Positions 1-7,158 of a stretch of DNA of 13,794 nucleotides are shown in pieces; position 1 is the first letter of the stretch, and every line of letters begins with the position of its first letter. Location: assembly GCA_020430865.1 (NCBI GenBank), contig JAGQIY010000115.1, positions 1 to 13,794 of the forward strand, read 5' to 3'. The stretch is from Myxococcales bacterium. GTDB lineage: Bacteria; Myxococcota; Polyangia; Polyangiales; Polyangiaceae. Under the pieces are notes generated by a model that was not told where the DNA came from, did no database searches, and worked only from the letters and a program-made list of their open reading frames with translations. The translations under genes and the position numbers were made by a program.

Positions 1-53
1 CGTGGCGCTGGTAGCCGTGGCGCTGGTAGCCGTGGCGCTGGTAGCCGTGGCGT
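1..53. repeat. 15-bp tandem repeat at left edge
   Basis: Three full copies and a partial fourth copy of the 15-bp unit CGTGGCGCTGGTAGC lie head to tail from the first base, so the array may continue to the left. Because 15 is a multiple of three, it would encode a pentapeptide repeat (VALVA-like on the plus strand) if translated. It could therefore be the end of an off-window gene or a non-coding minisatellite. Nothing here decides between them. Confidence 0.8.
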
Positions 54-288
54 ATCCGTGTGGATTCGAGCCCACGGGGGCGGGGGTGGCCGCGTCGGGC
101 GGCCTCGCGCGGGACCGAGCGAGCCCCCGCGCCGTCGACCGGACGTGGGACCACGGCAGAATTCGTGGGACTTTTGCCCTTCGCGGAGCGCCTCCCGCGC
201 GAATTCATTGAAGCCCGCGCTTGATTGTGCTGCAACCCGCGGGGGGGCGGTGCGCTTCCCACCACATTCAACAGTCGAGGTTCGAGAC
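54..288. other. Intergenic region upstream of yebC, no gene recognised
   Basis: This stretch is very GC-rich, with runs of C and G. An in-frame open extension runs upstream of the YebC start, but its residues are Arg/Pro/Gly-rich translation with no family resemblance, so I treat it as non-coding. It presumably holds the yebC promoter, but I see no convincing -35/-10 pair. Confidence 0.5.
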
Positions 289-1041
289 ATGAGCGGCCAT
301 TCCAAATGGGCCACGATCAAGCGCAAGAAGGGTGCCAAAGACGCCCAGCGCGGCAAGCTGTTCACCAAGCTGAATCGAGAGATCGCCATCGCGGCGCGCA
401 TGGGCGGTGGAGACGAAACGGGCAACCCACGCCTGCGCAAGGCCATCCTCGCCGCCAAGAGCCAGGGCGTGCCGCAAGACAGCATCCAACGCGCCATCAA
501 CCGCGGGACGGGTGAGGTCGAAGGCGCCGTCTACGAGGAGATCGTCTACGAGGGCACAGGCCCTGGCGGCACCCTGTTCATGGTTGAAGGCGCCACCGAC
601 AATCGAAACCGCACGGCACCGGAGCTGCGCAAGATCTTCGAGAAGCACAACGGCGTGATGGGTCAGTCGGGCACCGCGGGTTGGGCCTTCGACTACCTGG
701 GCAGCATCGTCCTCGACAAGGACAAGGTCACCGAAGACCAGCTGATGGAAGTCGCGGTCGAGGCGGGCGCCGAGGACTATCGCGACGAAGGCGAGGTCTG
801 GGTGGTGTACACACCGCCCACGGATCTCGACCGCATCACGACGGCGATCGAGGAAGCCAAGCTGGAGGTCAAGGACTCGAGCCTGGTCTACGTGCCCAAG
901 AACAAGAAGCCGGTCGATGGGCGGGATGCCGAGGTCTGCCTGAACCTGCTCGAGGCGCTGGACGATCACGACGACGTCCAGAACGTCTACGCAGACTTCG
1001 ACATCTCCGACGAGGAGATGGCGCGCATCGCCGGCGACTGA
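289..1041 (+). CDS. yebC: YebC/PmpR (TACO1) family protein
   Basis: The 250-residue product is the usual length for this family and carries its hallmark N-terminus MSGHSKWATIKRKKGAKDA. The conserved blocks FTKLNREI, NPRLRKAI, IYEGTGPGG-like (IVYEGTGPGG) and GGTLFMVEGATDNRNR follow in order. The family is a three-domain cytosolic protein, long annotated as a DNA-binding regulator. More recently its members have been tied to translation, relieving ribosome stalling at difficult peptide sequences. I chose the ATG at 289 because the family motif begins exactly there, although the frame stays open upstream to about position 58. The Shine-Dalgarno match (CGAGG, about 8 bases upstream) is weak. In many bacteria yebC sits beside ruvC; that neighbour is not in view. 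Confidence 0.95.
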   Translation: MSGHSKWATIKRKKGAKDAQRGKLFTKLNREIAIAARMGGGDETGNPRLRKAILAAKSQGVPQDSIQRAINRGTGEVEGAVYEEIVYEGTGPGGTLFMVEGATDNRNRTAPELRKIFEKHNGVMGQSGTAGWAFDYLGSIVLDKDKVTEDQLMEVAVEAGAEDYRDEGEVWVVYTPPTDLDRITTAIEEAKLEVKDSSLVYVPKNKKPVDGRDAEVCLNLLEALDDHDDVQNVYADFDISDEEMARIAGD

Positions 1042-1075
1042 TCACGGTACAATCCCTACCTCATGGCGGGGGGGG

Positions 1076-1105
1076 CGCGGGTGTTGCCTCGCGGCAATGC
1101 CCGCG
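1076..1105. terminator. Convergent-gap hairpin, probable bidirectional terminator
   Basis: A 13-bp stem (1076-1088 pairing with 1093-1105, two G-U wobbles on the plus strand) closes a TCGC tetraloop. It lies in the 70-bp gap between the converging ends of yebC and the CPBP gene. There is no T tract on either side, so it is an imperfect match to an intrinsic terminator. Its position and stability still make transcription termination the best guess. Confidence 0.5.
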
Positions 1106-1111
1106 TCGGCT

Positions 1112-1780
1112 TCAGGTGCCAGGAACTCGGAACACGACGCCGCTGAAATAGGTGAACACCGCGTGGCTGATCATGATCGGCGCCAGGCGACCGAGGCGCG
1201 CCGCCAAGAAGCTCCAGACCAGTCCGCAACCCAGCGCCGCCGCCGGCAGGAAGGGATTCAAACCTATCGGCTCCACCCGGGTCGCCCACATCGCGGGGAC
1301 GACGGCGAGGGCATAGAGCAGCGCGGTCAGTATCCAGCCGCGCCTCACCCCCACCAAGCGCTCGGCGTGAGGCAGCACCAGTCCGCGCCACACCAGCTCT
1401 TCGAGCATGGCGATCAGCAGGATCGCCAGCGTCAGCCCGATGCTGGCCTGGATGACCTTGGCGTCTCCGACCTGGGTGAGGATGCGCATGACCCACACGC
1501 GATGCACTCCGTGCTCCGGGATCACCTGCTCGCGCACCACCCAGCCCGCGCCTACCAAGAGCAGGCCGAGCAGGCCGCCGAGTCCCACGTCACCCCAGCG
1601 CGGAGCCAGGCGCTCCGCCAGAACGCCCTCCTCCCAGAGATCGCGCAACGCGAGCGTCGCGAACACCAGGTAGGGCAGGCCGAGGCCGGCGTACATGGTC
1701 CAGGTGCCAGCGAACTGCTCCTGGAGGAAGTAGTAGTGGCTGGCACCGACGACCAGCACGATGATTGCGATGAGCGGCAT
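1112..1780 (-). CDS. CPBP-family intramembrane protein (Abi-like), degenerate motifs
   Basis: This is a 222-residue, mostly hydrophobic protein with about six predicted membrane segments. The signature EExxxR of CPBP (CAAX protease and bacteriocin-processing) intramembrane glutamic proteases is present as EELVWR at residues 127-132. A late helix carries ISHAVFTYF (His206), matching the third family motif. The second motif, normally FxxxH, reads YALAV, and the usual Asn after the third-motif His is Thr. Catalytic competence is therefore doubtful. The start at 1780 lies 3 bases beyond the coaBC stop, so the two genes are almost certainly co-transcribed. Family roles include prenyl-protein processing, bacteriocin self-immunity and phage abortive infection. 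None can be assigned here. Confidence 0.8.
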   Translation of the reverse strand: MPLIAIIVLVVGASHYYFLQEQFAGTWTMYAGLGLPYLVFATLALRDLWEEGVLAERLAPRWGDVGLGGLLGLLLVGAGWVVREQVIPEHGVHRVWVMRILTQVGDAKVIQASIGLTLAILLIAMLEELVWRGLVLPHAERLVGVRRGWILTALLYALAVVPAMWATRVEPIGLNPFLPAAALGCGLVWSFLAARLGRLAPIMISHAVFTYFSGVVFRVPGT

Positions 1781-1783
1781 CGA

Positions 1784-3091
1784 TCAGCCTGTCTTGGGGG
1801 ACTCGGAGAGCCGTGCGAGCACCCAGTCCAGGATGCGATCGGCCAGCTCTAGCTTGGGCATTTGAGGCAAGGGGAGCGTGTCGACGGGGCCAACCAGGCT
1901 CGCCAGGTTGTCTGACTTGCCAAAGCTGTCCTTCGCGTGATTCGCCACGACCAGATCCACGCGCTTCTTCTTGAGCTTCCCTCGCGCGTTCTCCACCATC
2001 TGATCCGGAGGGGCGGTCTCCACCGCGAACGCTACCAGAACGGGCCGCTGACCTTGCCGTGCGGCACCGATCTCGCTGATGATGTCGGGGTTCTGTGTCA
2101 GGTCCAGGCTGAGGCCGCTCTCGCCGCGCTTGAGCTTGCTGGAGTGCGTTTCCGTGGGACGATAGTCCCCGACCGCGGCACACATGATCAGAGCGTCGGC
2201 TTGATTCAGATCCGGGCCCACCGCCTGCCAGACCGCGCTGCGCATGGCGACCGCGCTGCGGACGTCGACGCGATGCACCGCATAGGGCGTCGAGAGCTCC
2301 ACCGGGCCGCTGATCAACGTCACGTGGGCGCCCCGCTGTGCCGCGCGCTCCGCCAACGCGAAACCCATTTTCCCCGTGGAACGATTACTGATGAAGCGCA
2401 CGGGGTCCACGTCTTCGACGGTCGGACCCGCCGTTATCACCACGTGGCGCCCGGCCAGCGCGTCTCGAGACAGCTGCGCCAGGATAGCGGCCTGAACCGT
2501 CTCCGGCTCGGACATACGCCCGACGCCGCTCTCGCCAGAAGCCACCTCACCGCTCTCGGGGCCCACGAAGTGGACGCGGCCGTCGCCGGTGAGCGTCGCC
2601 ACGTTGCGCCTGGTAGCGGGATGAGTCCACATGCGCGGATGCATCGCTGGCACGACGAGCACGGGGCAGGTGGCGCACAGCAGCGTGGCACTCAGCACGT
2701 CGTCGGCGCGACCCTGAGCGAAGCGCGCGAGCCCGTCCGCCGTCGCGGGCATGACGACGATCAGATCGCTGTCCTGGGCGAGATCGACGTGTAGCTCTCC
2801 GCCGAGGTTCGGATCGAACATGTCGTCCAGCACGGGGTTCCCCGTGATGCCCGCGAAGGTCGCTGCGCCGATGAACTCACGGGCTGCGCGGGTCAGCACG
2901 ACCTGCACCTCGGCGCCATCCTTGACCAGCAGGCGCGCGAGGATCGCGGCCTTGTAGGCGGCGATGCTGCCACTCACGCCGAGCGCGATGCGTCGCCCCG
3001 AGAGTCGTCCGCGTCGCGGCCCCGCAGAGGCCACGCGACCGCTGGCGAGCTGCGCGCTGGACTGTCGTGGCGGTGCGGAACGATCGCTCAT
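1784..3091 (-). CDS. coaBC: Bifunctional phosphopantothenoylcysteine decarboxylase / phosphopantothenate-cysteine ligase
   Basis: CoaBC makes 4'-phosphopantetheine for coenzyme A in two cytosolic steps. The C-terminal CoaB joins cysteine to phosphopantothenate, and the N-terminal FMN-dependent CoaC decarboxylates the product. CoaC spans about residues 33-205: LGVSGSIAAYK, active-site His101 in ELHVDLA, and the substrate clamp PAMHPRMW at 148-155. CoaB follows: VITAGPTVEDVDPVRFISN, STGKMGFA, a Lys-containing loop (SSKLKRG) and a late VDLVVAN. The clamp has His where E. coli has Asn125, and the flap reads ASGESGVGR where E. coli has ACGDIGPGR, so the flap Cys is Ser. From memory, actinobacterial CoaBC shares this variation, so the enzyme is probably active. 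The ATG at 3091 gives 435 residues with a 32-residue leader. Starts further upstream would overlap the preceding gene, 43 bp away. Confidence 0.94.
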   Translation of the reverse strand: MSDRSAPPRQSSAQLASGRVASAGPRRGRLSGRRIALGVSGSIAAYKAAILARLLVKDGAEVQVVLTRAAREFIGAATFAGITGNPVLDDMFDPNLGGELHVDLAQDSDLIVVMPATADGLARFAQGRADDVLSATLLCATCPVLVVPAMHPRMWTHPATRRNVATLTGDGRVHFVGPESGEVASGESGVGRMSEPETVQAAILAQLSRDALAGRHVVITAGPTVEDVDPVRFISNRSTGKMGFALAERAAQRGAHVTLISGPVELSTPYAVHRVDVRSAVAMRSAVWQAVGPDLNQADALIMCAAVGDYRPTETHSSKLKRGESGLSLDLTQNPDIISEIGAARQGQRPVLVAFAVETAPPDQMVENARGKLKKKRVDLVVANHAKDSFGKSDNLASLVGPVDTLPLPQMPKLELADRILDWVLARLSESPKTG

Positions 3092-3134
3092 GGGTGCGAC
3101 CCTACTTTCCTCGCGGTGGCTCGGCAATTGCGAG

Positions 3135-3791
3135 TCAACCTCGTGCCCGCGGTTTCGGCGCGACGCTGATCCACGGACTCCCTCGTTCGCTGAAGCGCCA
3201 GGGCTTCTCTGCCCAGCTACCCGCGTAGTCGACGCCGACGCGCGCCGAGCGATCGACCCTCGGCCGCGTCGAAGTCGGCTCCTCGGCGAGCCAGAGCGGC
3301 GCACGGTCCAGCGAGTGGCCGTAGAGTTCGCGAGTGATACCCAGCGCCTGGGTGAGCTTGCCGGGTCCACTCAACAGCTGCGCATCGCTCGGCGCTCGCT
3401 TGGTGCGTACGCTCCGGCGCGCTCGCATCGTCGCGAGGCCGAGCTTTGGTTCCAGCGCTCGCACGAGGACCGCGTGCGGCTCACCCTCTTCCCCCGCGAC
3501 CACGTTGAGGTGATCGTGCATCCCGTAGATACGGAACACGTAGCAGAGACCTGCGGGGCCATACATCACCTCGGTGCGTGCCGTACGTCGGCCACCGAAG
3601 GAGTGAGCGGCAGCGTCTTCGGGGCCGCGATAGGCTTCGGTTTCCACGATCCTTCCGATCAGCAGCTCCCCATCGAGGGAGCGCACGACGAACTTGCCGA
3701 TCAGCTCTCGTGCGACGGTGAGCACGGAGCGCTGACAGAAACCGCGGGGCAATGCCGCGAGGCGATCGGGGTCGAATGGGGTGTCGTGCAT
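3135..3791 (-). CDS. mpg: 3-methyladenine DNA glycosylase (AAG/Mpg family)
   Basis: The 218-residue product matches the AAG/MPG family of monofunctional glycosylases, which flip out and remove alkylated purines in base excision repair. Family blocks are present in order: RGFCQRSVLTVARELIGK, then GRIVETEAYRGPEDAAAHSF (residues 46-65), then the PAGLCYVFRIYGMHDHLNVV region and SGPGKLTQALGI. By alignment from memory with human AAG, the catalytic Glu125 is Glu52, Tyr127 is Tyr54 and His136 is His63. The gene ends 43 bp before coaBC on the same strand, so a three-gene unit mpg-coaBC-CPBP is likely. The ATG at 3791 puts the protein start close to the divergent gene at 3853. The C-terminal tail, rich in Arg/Pro, is unremarkable. 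Confidence 0.93.
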   Translation of the reverse strand: MHDTPFDPDRLAALPRGFCQRSVLTVARELIGKFVVRSLDGELLIGRIVETEAYRGPEDAAAHSFGGRRTARTEVMYGPAGLCYVFRIYGMHDHLNVVAGEEGEPHAVLVRALEPKLGLATMRARRSVRTKRAPSDAQLLSGPGKLTQALGITRELYGHSLDRAPLWLAEEPTSTRPRVDRSARVGVDYAGSWAEKPWRFSERGSPWISVAPKPRARG

Positions 3792-3852
3792 GACAAGCTC
3801 GTGCGCCCGACAACGCTATCCGCAGCTCGCAAAGCGCGCTACACCTGGAGCC

Positions 3853-4338
3853 GTGGATTCGACGCAGACCGTCTTGCTGGTGATGGCACTCATCGGCGGC
3901 ATGCTGCTCCTGCAGCTGACGGTCTGGCTGCCGATCCTCTACTGGATGCGCAAGCGCTCGAGGGAGGAGGCCGAGGCCCTGGGGCGCGAGCTCGAGGCCA
4001 AGGGCGAGACGCTGGTGCTCGGTCCGGAGCCGGCCCTCTACCGTGGATCGAACGCCGGACACGGCAAGGTGCGAGGCAATGCGTTGATCGCCCTCACCAA
4101 CAAGCGGCTGCTGGTGCGGCGTCTCGTCGGCGAGCCCATCGAAGTGCGGGTCGGCGAGATCGCTGGTGTGCGCGAGACGAAGTGGTTCCTCGGCGGGATG
4201 AAGGGCGGTCGCATGCATCTCGTGTTTCGCTTGCCCGGGGGAGGGGAGCTCGGCGTGATGCTGGACAAGCAGAAGCACGCAGAGTGGCTCCAGGATCTGC
4301 GCGCGCGCTTCGGCGAGGTCTCCCGAGTAGACGAGTGA
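3853..4338 (+). CDS. Small membrane-anchored protein with PH/GRAM-like domain
   Basis: From the GTG at 3853 the protein has 161 residues. One long hydrophobic N-terminal stretch (about residues 5-31, TVLLVMALIGGMLLLQLTVW and on) is followed by RKRSREE, consistent with a single membrane anchor and the soluble part inside. The rest resembles small bacterial PH/GRAM-like domains: GNALIALTNKRLLVRRL, then a VGEIAGVRETKWFLGG turn, beta strands, and a closing helix HAEWLQDLRARF. Such domains are proposed to bind lipids or partner proteins; the partner here is unknown. The start is uncertain. The frame is open back to 3781, overlapping mpg, and an ATG at 3883 would leave most of the membrane segment. 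GTG 3853 preserves it and avoids the overlap. The gene ends 19 bp before the converging feoB stop. Confidence 0.65.
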   Translation: MDSTQTVLLVMALIGGMLLLQLTVWLPILYWMRKRSREEAEALGRELEAKGETLVLGPEPALYRGSNAGHGKVRGNALIALTNKRLLVRRLVGEPIEVRVGEIAGVRETKWFLGGMKGGRMHLVFRLPGGGELGVMLDKQKHAEWLQDLRARFGEVSRVDE

Positions 4339-4357
4339 GCGCACGCGCGCCGCGAGG

Positions 4358-6544
4358 CTAGCCGAAGCCCAGCAGCCGCCCGCCCTGGTAGACAGCGAAG
4401 CTGAAGACGTAGGCGAGCACCGTCATGTAAGTGAACATGAACAGCGGCCAGCGCCAGGTACGTGTTTCCCTGCGGACAACCGCCAGGGTGCTCATGCACT
4501 GACAGGCGATGGCGAAGAAGACCAGTAGTGAGAGCCCGACCAAGGGGGTGTAGGCTGGTTCGCCGTCTGCCTTGGTCTCCGCGCGGATCTTCTCTCTGAG
4601 CGGCTTGGCCTCGTCGTCCTCGGGCTCTCCGACGCCGTAGACCAGCGCCATGGTGGAGACGAACACCTCTCGCGCTGCGAAGGAGCCGATCAGTCCGACT
4701 CCGATCTTCCAGTCGAAGCCCAGGGGCTCGATCGCCGGCTCCATGCCCTTGCCAATGCGTCCCGCGTAGCTGTTCTCCAGCGCTTCTGCCTGGTGCGCCA
4801 CCGGGTCGACGTTCGGAGGAGCCTCGCCCGCTCGTGGGAAGTAGAGCAGCGCCCAGAGCGCGACGGTGCAGACGAGGATCACCGTGCCAGCTTCCTTGAG
4901 GAAAGCAAAGGAGCGCTCCAGCATGGACCGCAGAATCGAGCGCAGGTTCGGGAAGCGATACGGAGGCAGCTCGAGGATCAGCGGGATGCGTCGACCCTTG
5001 ACGGTGGTGCGGCCGAGCACCGCAGCGGATCCCAGGGTCATCACCAGGGCGAAGACGTACATCCCCACCATGAGCAAGCCCTGCACGGGCAGCAGCCCGA
5101 AGGCCTTGCTGGGCGGAAATAGCGCGCCGATGATCAGGGTGTAGACGGGTAGCCGCGCCGAGCAGGTCATCAGCGGGATCACGAGCATCGTGAGCAGGCG
5201 ATCGCGTTGGCGCTCCATCGTGCGTGTCGCCATGATCGCCGGCACCGCGCAGGCGAAGCCGCTGAGCATCGGCACGAACGCGCGCCCGTGGAGCCCCAGC
5301 GATTTCATGATGCGGTCCATCAGGTACGCGACTCGCGCCATGTAGCCCGAGTCTTCCAGGAGCCCGATGAACAGGAACAGGAGCAGGATCTGCGGCAGGA
5401 AGACGATCACGTTGCCCACACCGCCGACGATGCCCTCACTCACGAGGTCGCGCAGAATCGACTCCGGAAACGTCCCGCGGATGAAGTTCTGCAACCACGC
5501 AACGCCACCCTCGATCAGGCCGATCGCGGGGTCGGCCCAGGCGAACAGGCTCTGGAAGACCACCAGCATGATGGCGATGAACACCAGGAACCCGAGCACG
5601 GGGTGCAGCAACCAACGGTCAATCCGCTCGGAAAAGGGTCGCTTGGGTGGGTGGCGATCGCGCTCACCGTGCACGCGCTCTGCCAAGCCGTCGAGGTACG
5701 CATAGCGGGCCTGGACGATCTCGAGATCGATGTCTGCGCCGTCGGCTTCGAGCTCCAGGCACTTCGCTCGCAACTCCGCAGGAATGTCGGTGAGTTCGTC
5801 GTCTGGTTCGATGCTGGTCAGGCCCCACAGCGCGAGGGCTTCGCGCCGCGCTTCCCGGTCGGCGTCCTCGACGTGATCGACACGCCAGTGCAGCCACTCG
5901 TCGGGCACCACCGTCGCCACCTGCTTCACCCGCTCACGTAGCGAGGCGGGGTAGTCCACCGCCAAGCGACGCGGGAAAGCGGGTCGCTCGAGCGCCTTGG
6001 CGACGCCGGTGCGGAGGTCCTCGACGCCCTGTCCCGTGCGTCCGTTGGTGGCCACGCAGGGGACGCCCAGCTCCTCTTGCAGGACCTCGAGTGACAGGGG
6101 TTCGTCGACCTCGTCCAGCATGTTGACCGCGACCACCAGCGGGAGGCGCAGCTCGATCAGCTGAAGAACCAGGTACAGGTTGCGAATCAGCTGACCGGCG
6201 TCGACGACGACGACGACCAGGTCCGGCGTGGGGTTCTGCGCGATCCCGAGCACCGAGGACAGCGCGATCTGTTCCTCGCCGGAGCGCGCGCTGAGCGAGT
6301 ACGCGCCGGGGACGTCGACCAGGCGCGCCTGGGTCTTGTCGGGCAAACGCAGCTTCGCCTCGCGCCGCTCGACCGTTACGCCGGGGTAGTTGCCGACGCG
6401 CGCTCGCTCTCCGGAGAGGCGGTTGAACAGGCTGGTCTTGCCGACGTTCGGGTTGCCGATCAGTACCACCCACGGCTCGCCGCCGAGGGTCGCTCTGGCT
6501 ACCCGGTCGAGCCCTGCCGCAGGCTCGACCGATTTCTGAGTCAC
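4358..6544 (-). CDS. feoB: Ferrous iron transport protein B
   Basis: FeoB is the inner-membrane Fe2+ importer with a cytosolic G-protein head. The 728-residue product shows G1 GNPNVGKT (30-37), switch Thr57 in NYPGVTVE, G3 DVPG (77-80) and G4 NMLD (141-144). The G5 region (CVATNGRTGQG) is a loose match. Membrane Gate motifs follow: GYMARVAYLMDR, FVPMLSGFACAVPAIMATRT, IPLMTCSARLPVYTLI, and later REVFVSTMALVYG. The length is normal. I placed the start at GTG 6544 because it overlaps the feoA stop as GTGA, typical of translational coupling. An upstream in-frame start would give a basic low-complexity N-terminus. The gene forms a two-gene feoAB operon with no feoC visible. Confidence 0.96.
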   Translation of the reverse strand: MTQKSVEPAAGLDRVARATLGGEPWVVLIGNPNVGKTSLFNRLSGERARVGNYPGVTVERREAKLRLPDKTQARLVDVPGAYSLSARSGEEQIALSSVLGIAQNPTPDLVVVVVDAGQLIRNLYLVLQLIELRLPLVVAVNMLDEVDEPLSLEVLQEELGVPCVATNGRTGQGVEDLRTGVAKALERPAFPRRLAVDYPASLRERVKQVATVVPDEWLHWRVDHVEDADREARREALALWGLTSIEPDDELTDIPAELRAKCLELEADGADIDLEIVQARYAYLDGLAERVHGERDRHPPKRPFSERIDRWLLHPVLGFLVFIAIMLVVFQSLFAWADPAIGLIEGGVAWLQNFIRGTFPESILRDLVSEGIVGGVGNVIVFLPQILLLFLFIGLLEDSGYMARVAYLMDRIMKSLGLHGRAFVPMLSGFACAVPAIMATRTMERQRDRLLTMLVIPLMTCSARLPVYTLIIGALFPPSKAFGLLPVQGLLMVGMYVFALVMTLGSAAVLGRTTVKGRRIPLILELPPYRFPNLRSILRSMLERSFAFLKEAGTVILVCTVALWALLYFPRAGEAPPNVDPVAHQAEALENSYAGRIGKGMEPAIEPLGFDWKIGVGLIGSFAAREVFVSTMALVYGVGEPEDDEAKPLREKIRAETKADGEPAYTPLVGLSLLVFFAIACQCMSTLAVVRRETRTWRWPLFMFTYMTVLAYVFSFAVYQGGRLLGFG

Positions 6545-6846
6545 GCGGCGCTTCCTTCTTCGTCGAGCTGGAGGGGATCCGCACCGGCGCAGCACGTGGC
6601 CACGGGCGCCGCTTGGTTCGCGCCGTCACGAGTGACGTGGATGAAGCGTGCCTCCGCGCGGCGAATGGAGAGGCTGCAGCCTCGCACCAGGAGCTCGACG
6701 GGATCGCCGAGGGGCGCCACGCGCTTGAGCTCGACGCGGGTGCCTGGCACGAGACCAAGCTCCAACAGGCGGCGGCGGAATGCACGCTCGCCAGAGACCT
6801 GCTGGATCCTGAGGTGCTCTCCGATGTGGGCGGTGTCGAGGGTCAT
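6541..6846 (-). CDS. feoA: Ferrous iron transport protein A
   Basis: FeoA is a small cytosolic SH3-fold partner of FeoB needed for Fe2+ uptake. Here it has 101 residues: GEHLRIQQVSGERAFRRRLLELGLVPGTRVELKR, in segments typical of the family, then PVELLVRGCSLSIRRAEARFIHV. Homologues are usually about 75-85 residues. The extra ~25-residue tail holds a vicinal Cys pair in VATCCAGAD and an acidic end. The ATG at 6846 is chosen because family similarity starts a few residues later and AGGAAG lies about 10 bases upstream. An upstream in-frame start would run through the palindromic control region. The stop overlaps the feoB start by 4 bases. Iron-responsive control is likely but unproven. Confidence 0.93.
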   Translation of the reverse strand: MTLDTAHIGEHLRIQQVSGERAFRRRLLELGLVPGTRVELKRVAPLGDPVELLVRGCSLSIRRAEARFIHVTRDGANQAAPVATCCAGADPLQLDEEGSAA

Positions 6847-6862
6847 CGGTCTACAGCTTCCT

Positions 6863-6883
6863 ATTTGAATGTGGATTTCAAAT
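6863..6883 (-). promoter_or_regulatory. Palindrome upstream of feoA, candidate Fur-like operator
   Basis: Perfect 7-bp inverted arms, ATTTGAA (6863-6869) and TTCAAAT (6877-6883), flank a 7-base spacer. It lies 17 bp upstream of the feoA start in an AT-rich patch that stands out in this GC-rich DNA. The core TGA-N9-TCA fits the outer bases of the 15-bp Fur core, but only about half of the consensus positions match. Iron control is inferred mainly from the downstream genes. Confidence 0.4.
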
Positions 6884-6928
6884 TCAGCAAGCACGAGTGT
6901 GACGGTTGCTCGACGGCGACTCACCAAG

Positions 6929-6956
6929 CGTAATTATTTCAATGGGTTAACATGTG
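6929..6956 (-). promoter_or_regulatory. AT-rich patch, likely feoAB promoter region
   Basis: A roughly 28-base AT-rich stretch (TAATTATTTC and GGGTTAACATG on the plus strand) lies about 85-110 bp upstream of feoA. On the minus strand it offers TTGAAA and TAATTA elements, though not at ideal spacing. The position fits the feoAB promoter. Exact boxes cannot be named. Confidence 0.3.
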
Positions 6957-7144
6957 ATGGGGGAGGCGACAGCGAGTGAGGCATCGGGTCGCACCCCAGG
7001 CCTTCGAGGGCGCAGAAGCGTGCTCCGCTCGAAGACGGCCGCCGTCGCTCATCGCGTAAGCGCTCGAGCGGCGCGCGAGGCGGCGCGTTGCGGAAAGCGC
7101 TGCCTCGAGTCGCTGACCCTGCTGGCGCTTTGCCGCAGCTCAGC
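6957..7144. other. Divergent intergenic stretch, no gene recognised
   Basis: This GC-rich stretch lies between the feoAB control region and the ThrRS leader promoter. It is open in one plus frame, but the translation is Arg/Ala-rich with no family features. I see nothing here beyond its position between two divergent transcription units. Confidence 0.4.
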
Positions 7145-7150
7145 TATACT
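7145..7150 (+). promoter_or_regulatory. -10-like TATACT before the threonine leader ORF
   Basis: TATACT matches the sigma-70 -10 consensus at five of six positions and is unusual in this GC-rich context. A -35 with 17-base spacing would be CTGGCG at 7122-7127, a poor match. If this box is used, transcription would begin near 7157, one or two bases before the leader ATG at 7159. The leader mRNA would then be essentially leaderless. Start-at-AUG leader peptides are known for the alphaproteobacterial trp attenuator. Confidence 0.45.
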
Positions 7151-7158
7151 GCGCGGAA

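Noticed and set aside
58..288. In-frame N-terminal extension of the YebC gene (327-residue version)
   Set aside because: The extension is Arg/Pro-rich with no family match; the conserved MSGHSKWA start is at 289.
1097..2794. Long plus-strand ORFs opposite the CPBP and coaBC genes
   Set aside because: They are antisense shadows produced by high GC, rich in Arg/His/Gln/Ala, with no domain features; the minus strand carries clear families.
3781..3852. Longer start for the PH-like membrane protein
   Set aside because: It would overlap the divergent mpg start and put a polar Cys/Arg segment before the membrane anchor.
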